Origin: Caballeronia pedi
GTDB taxonomy: Bacteria > Pseudomonadota > Gammaproteobacteria > Burkholderiales > Burkholderiaceae
NCBI RefSeq assembly: GCF_001544915.2
Contig: NZ_FCOE02000003.1
Coordinates: 248,001-312,000 of the forward strand
Reading direction: 5' to 3'
Length of the DNA: 64,000 bases
The translations under genes were made by a program, and so were the position numbers. Below are positions 62,166 to 64,000 of this stretch, piece after piece; the stretch's first letter is position 1, and every line of letters begins with the position of its first letter. The notes beneath the pieces were generated by a model. It did not search any database, had not been told where the DNA came from, and was given only the letters and a program-made list of their open reading frames with translations.

Positions 62166-62405
62166 CATGTCGCACTTTGCAAGAGCTTTGAAAAATGCCC
62201 GCCGCGGACGACGGGCCAAGAGAGGGCACGTCCCTCACTAGGGGCGCATGGTCAATATAGAGGTATCTCGGTGCACGACTCAAGCGACAAATTGAAATGG
62301 AGCTTTTCGAAGTCGAGCCGATAGTGGGCGCAGGTCAAACGCAGACCGTCGCCGTTGCATTTGTCATCGCGCTTTGCACGGTCGAGGTGCTCGCGTCCGA
62401 TTAAG
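62166..62405 (+). repeat. 3' flank of the intact copy, duplicated at 30346-30570
   Basis: Shared blocks follow in order: a C/G-rich hairpin (62197-62216), AAGAGAGGGC, CAATATAGAG, GTTGCATTTG. This suggests gene and flank were copied together, or that the flank is a functional 3' UTR. Confidence 0.55.
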
Positions 62406-62457
62406 CGCCGGTCCGCTCGGCCGGAGTTTCCGACCGTTCTGCTGACCTCGCAACGCC

Positions 62458-62736
62458 CTACCCGCCGCGCTTTTTAAACAGCATCTCGTGCATCCACCCG
62501 TCATTCGTCGCAACAAGCACTGCCTTATCCGCGGCGGTCGGAGCAAGGGCGGTCACTAAGTTCGGGAACTGCGCTTGAAGAGACGAACCCTTCGTCCACG
62601 CCGGCACGCCGTCTACTTCGTAGGTGTAGTTCACCTGCGATATTTTTGCACCAAACATATCTGCGGGCTCTGTGAAGTTTTCGACTTCCCTGACCTTATA
62701 TTTGCCGCCGCAGAAACCGTCCCAGTTGCCTAAAGC
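62458..62736 (-). pseudogene. N-terminally truncated protein, possibly a lost lipoprotein
   Basis: Minus-strand frame open from 62736 to TAA/stop at 62458, about 92 residues (GNWDGFCGGKYKVREVENFT, AQFPNLVTALAPTAADKAVL). A TAG at 62739-62737 closes it upstream and no signal peptide or normal start is left. An internal ATG at 62658 gives a 66-residue product but has no clear ribosome site. Family unknown. Confidence 0.45.
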
Positions 62737-62797
62737 CTAATCGTTGCCGCTCCGACCGATTCCTTACGGCCGGTGAGCCCCTTTTTCGCCGTGACCG

Positions 62798-63013
62798 ATG
62801 TCCGACAGCACGAGAGAAAAGTTGGCGGCTGTCTATGCAAAGGCGAAGGCTGCAGTCTCAGACCAGACAGCGCCGCTTGTGAAGGGCCTAGAGTTTGAAC
62901 ACGTCGTCATCACGCATGATGCCCGTACCTCTCGGCAAAACTGATACGTGGCGCTGACGCACGCGAGTCGTTCCGTGAAAGTGCTATCGCCGAAGGCGCG
63001 CTTCACCATCTGA
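62798..63013 (+). pseudogene. Remnant of a UvrD-type helicase C-terminus
   Basis: A short frame from ATG 62798 ends in VKGLEFEHVVI, which is SF1 motif V, then a TGA at 62942-62944, and in the same frame YVALTHASRSVKVL, which is motif VI, to TGA 63013. The rest of the helicase is missing. The stretch before motif V (LAAVYAKAKAAVSDQTA) also resembles part of the LprI-like region of the 45368 gene, probably by chance. Confidence 0.55.
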
Positions 63014-63165
63014 GTTGTCAAAGAGACTTCTTCTTGGGTTACGGATAAGGCGTTGTAATCGGAAAGAAGCTCTTTTCTCTTCTGTAGCGTAAGAGATTTA
63101 AATGTGACCGGTTCCTGGCGGAGATGGCATCCCCTGCATTTGCGTACCCGAAGAGTAATGGGCCG

Positions 63166-64000
63166 TTAGTCCAATCGGCCCTGTTCGCCCAGTTCCACGA
63201 GCGTGTCGACCACATGACGTACCTTGGGCCGCAAATGCGCCACCTTCGGCCAAACGGCATGCACGTCAATGAGTTCGCTTGAGATGTCGTCAAGCACTGA
63301 GCGCAGCGCCCCTGTTTCCAAGTGCGGCCGGAGCAGCGACATCGGCATCTGGCAGAGCCCCATGCCAGCAAGTGCCGCCTCTATGATAGAGTCGCCATCG
63401 CTTATTTGATGGGTTCCTGGGGGCGAGATACGCTTTGCCTCCCCACCGATGTGTACTCGCCATGAAAGGGGTTGCCCTCGTCGATACCCGACGATGCAAG
63501 AGTGCTTATCGATGTCCTCAAGCTGGACTGGCGTCCCATGCTGTGCGAGATAGTCGGGCGATGCCGCAATGACCATGCGTTGGCTGGAAAGTCGACGTGC
63601 GACGAGGCCGCTTGAACTTTGGAGTTCGCCGAAACGGACAACAAGGTCGACGCCTTCCTCAATCGGGTCGATGAGGTGGTCCGAAAACGTCATCGTGAAC
63701 TGCAGGTCGGGATTCTTCCGCGCGATGTCGAGCAGGATTGGAACGAGTATGCGGCGCCCGAATGCTGCCGGCATGTCGATGCGTAGCCGACCGACAGGAC
63801 GATGAAGTTCCGGTCCGAGCGCGGTTTCTGCCGTTGAAATTTCGTCGAGCGCGGAGGCGCACGCGGCGAAGTAGGCCTCACCATCGGCAGTGAGGGAAAT
63901 GCTCCGGGTTGTGCGATGGAACAGCTGAGCGCCCAGGCGCTCCTCCAGCTTCGCTATCGCTTTTCCTACAGCGGATTTTGTCAGCCCAAGTTGCTCGGCA
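63166..64000 (-). CDS. LysR-family regulator, 5' end outside window
   Basis: About 278 residues are visible; the frame is open to the right edge, so the start lies beyond 64000. The helix-turn-helix is visible as EQLGLTKSAVGKAIAKLEER and RTTRSISLTADGEAYFAAC, followed by the effector domain with GRLRIDMPAAFGRRILVPIL, VRFGELQSSSGLVARRL and AALAGMGLCQMPMSLL. The last helix is short (VVDTLVELGEQGRLD). It ends toward the decayed genes and its target is outside the window. Confidence 0.9.
   Translation of the reverse strand, partial: AEQLGLTKSAVGKAIAKLEERLGAQLFHRTTRSISLTADGEAYFAACASALDEISTAETALGPELHRPVGRLRIDMPAAFGRRILVPILLDIARKNPDLQFTMTFSDHLIDPIEEGVDLVVRFGELQSSSGLVARRLSSQRMVIAASPDYLAQHGTPVQLEDIDKHSCIVGYRRGQPLSWRVHIGGEAKRISPPGTHQISDGDSIIEAALAGMGLCQMPMSLLRPHLETGALRSVLDDISSELIDVHAVWPKVAHLRPKVRHVVDTLVELGEQGRLD

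Overview
The window looks like an accessory or second-replicon stretch of a Burkholderiaceae genome, most likely Paraburkholderia, Caballeronia or Burkholderia. This is inferred from the moderately high GC, the dense single-gene and operon layout with many LysR/GntR/IclR regulators, HU-type proteins with Lys/Ala-rich tails, and the short secreted Burkholderia-style proteins. No rRNA, tRNA, CRISPR array, intact insertion sequence or replication origin was seen.

The left half (about 1-41 kb) is catabolic. From left to right it holds: a LysR fragment, an M19 dipeptidase-like protein lacking several metal ligands and an MFS transporter; a DHDPS-family deaminase/aldolase, two GntR regulators, a class II aldolase and a polar amino-acid ABC importer (3.6-9.9 kb); and a small lipoprotein, a uracil-DNA-glycosylase-like protein and a LexA-like self-cleaving repressor (10-13 kb). 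These are followed by a type II NADH dehydrogenase, a six-gene operon (two D-glutamate-cyclase-like proteins flanking a SelA-like PLP enzyme, an MHS transporter, an aldehyde dehydrogenase and a hydroxyisobutyrate-dehydrogenase-like enzyme) with a divergent LysR gene (15.5-23.8 kb), and a second amino-acid ABC importer with a class V aminotransferase (24-28.5 kb). Three of these transcription units share one promoter design: GTCGTC, then exactly 23 nt, then a -10 hexamer. This suggests one regulon, probably controlled by the LysR protein at 22.9 kb. At 31.9-41 kb come two more carbohydrate/organic-acid catabolic clusters with an IclR and a LysR regulator.

The right half (about 41-63 kb) is different. 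Apart from an HU-like gene at each end, it is a one-directional (minus strand) run of genes typical of genome-conflict islands. It includes a three-gene overlapping cassette with a PD-(D/E)xK-like protein (42.3-45.1 kb), a DUF4236/LprI fusion, and a 2,200-residue protein joining a transglutaminase-like domain, DUF4011, an SF1 helicase, a Vsr-like nuclease and DUF3320. It also includes a cyclic-phosphate-processing receiver domain paired with a second uracil-DNA-glycosylase-like protein, and a large HTH protein with an overlapping small partner. The three-gene cassette and the receiver/glycosylase pair are the best candidates for undescribed systems.

The window also carries a three-member family of an unknown ~167-residue protein (one intact, two frameshifted), two twin small helical proteins, and decayed genes: an O-acetyltransferase, a tannase/feruloyl esterase, a PepSY protein and a UvrD-type helicase. 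A LysR gene runs off the right edge.
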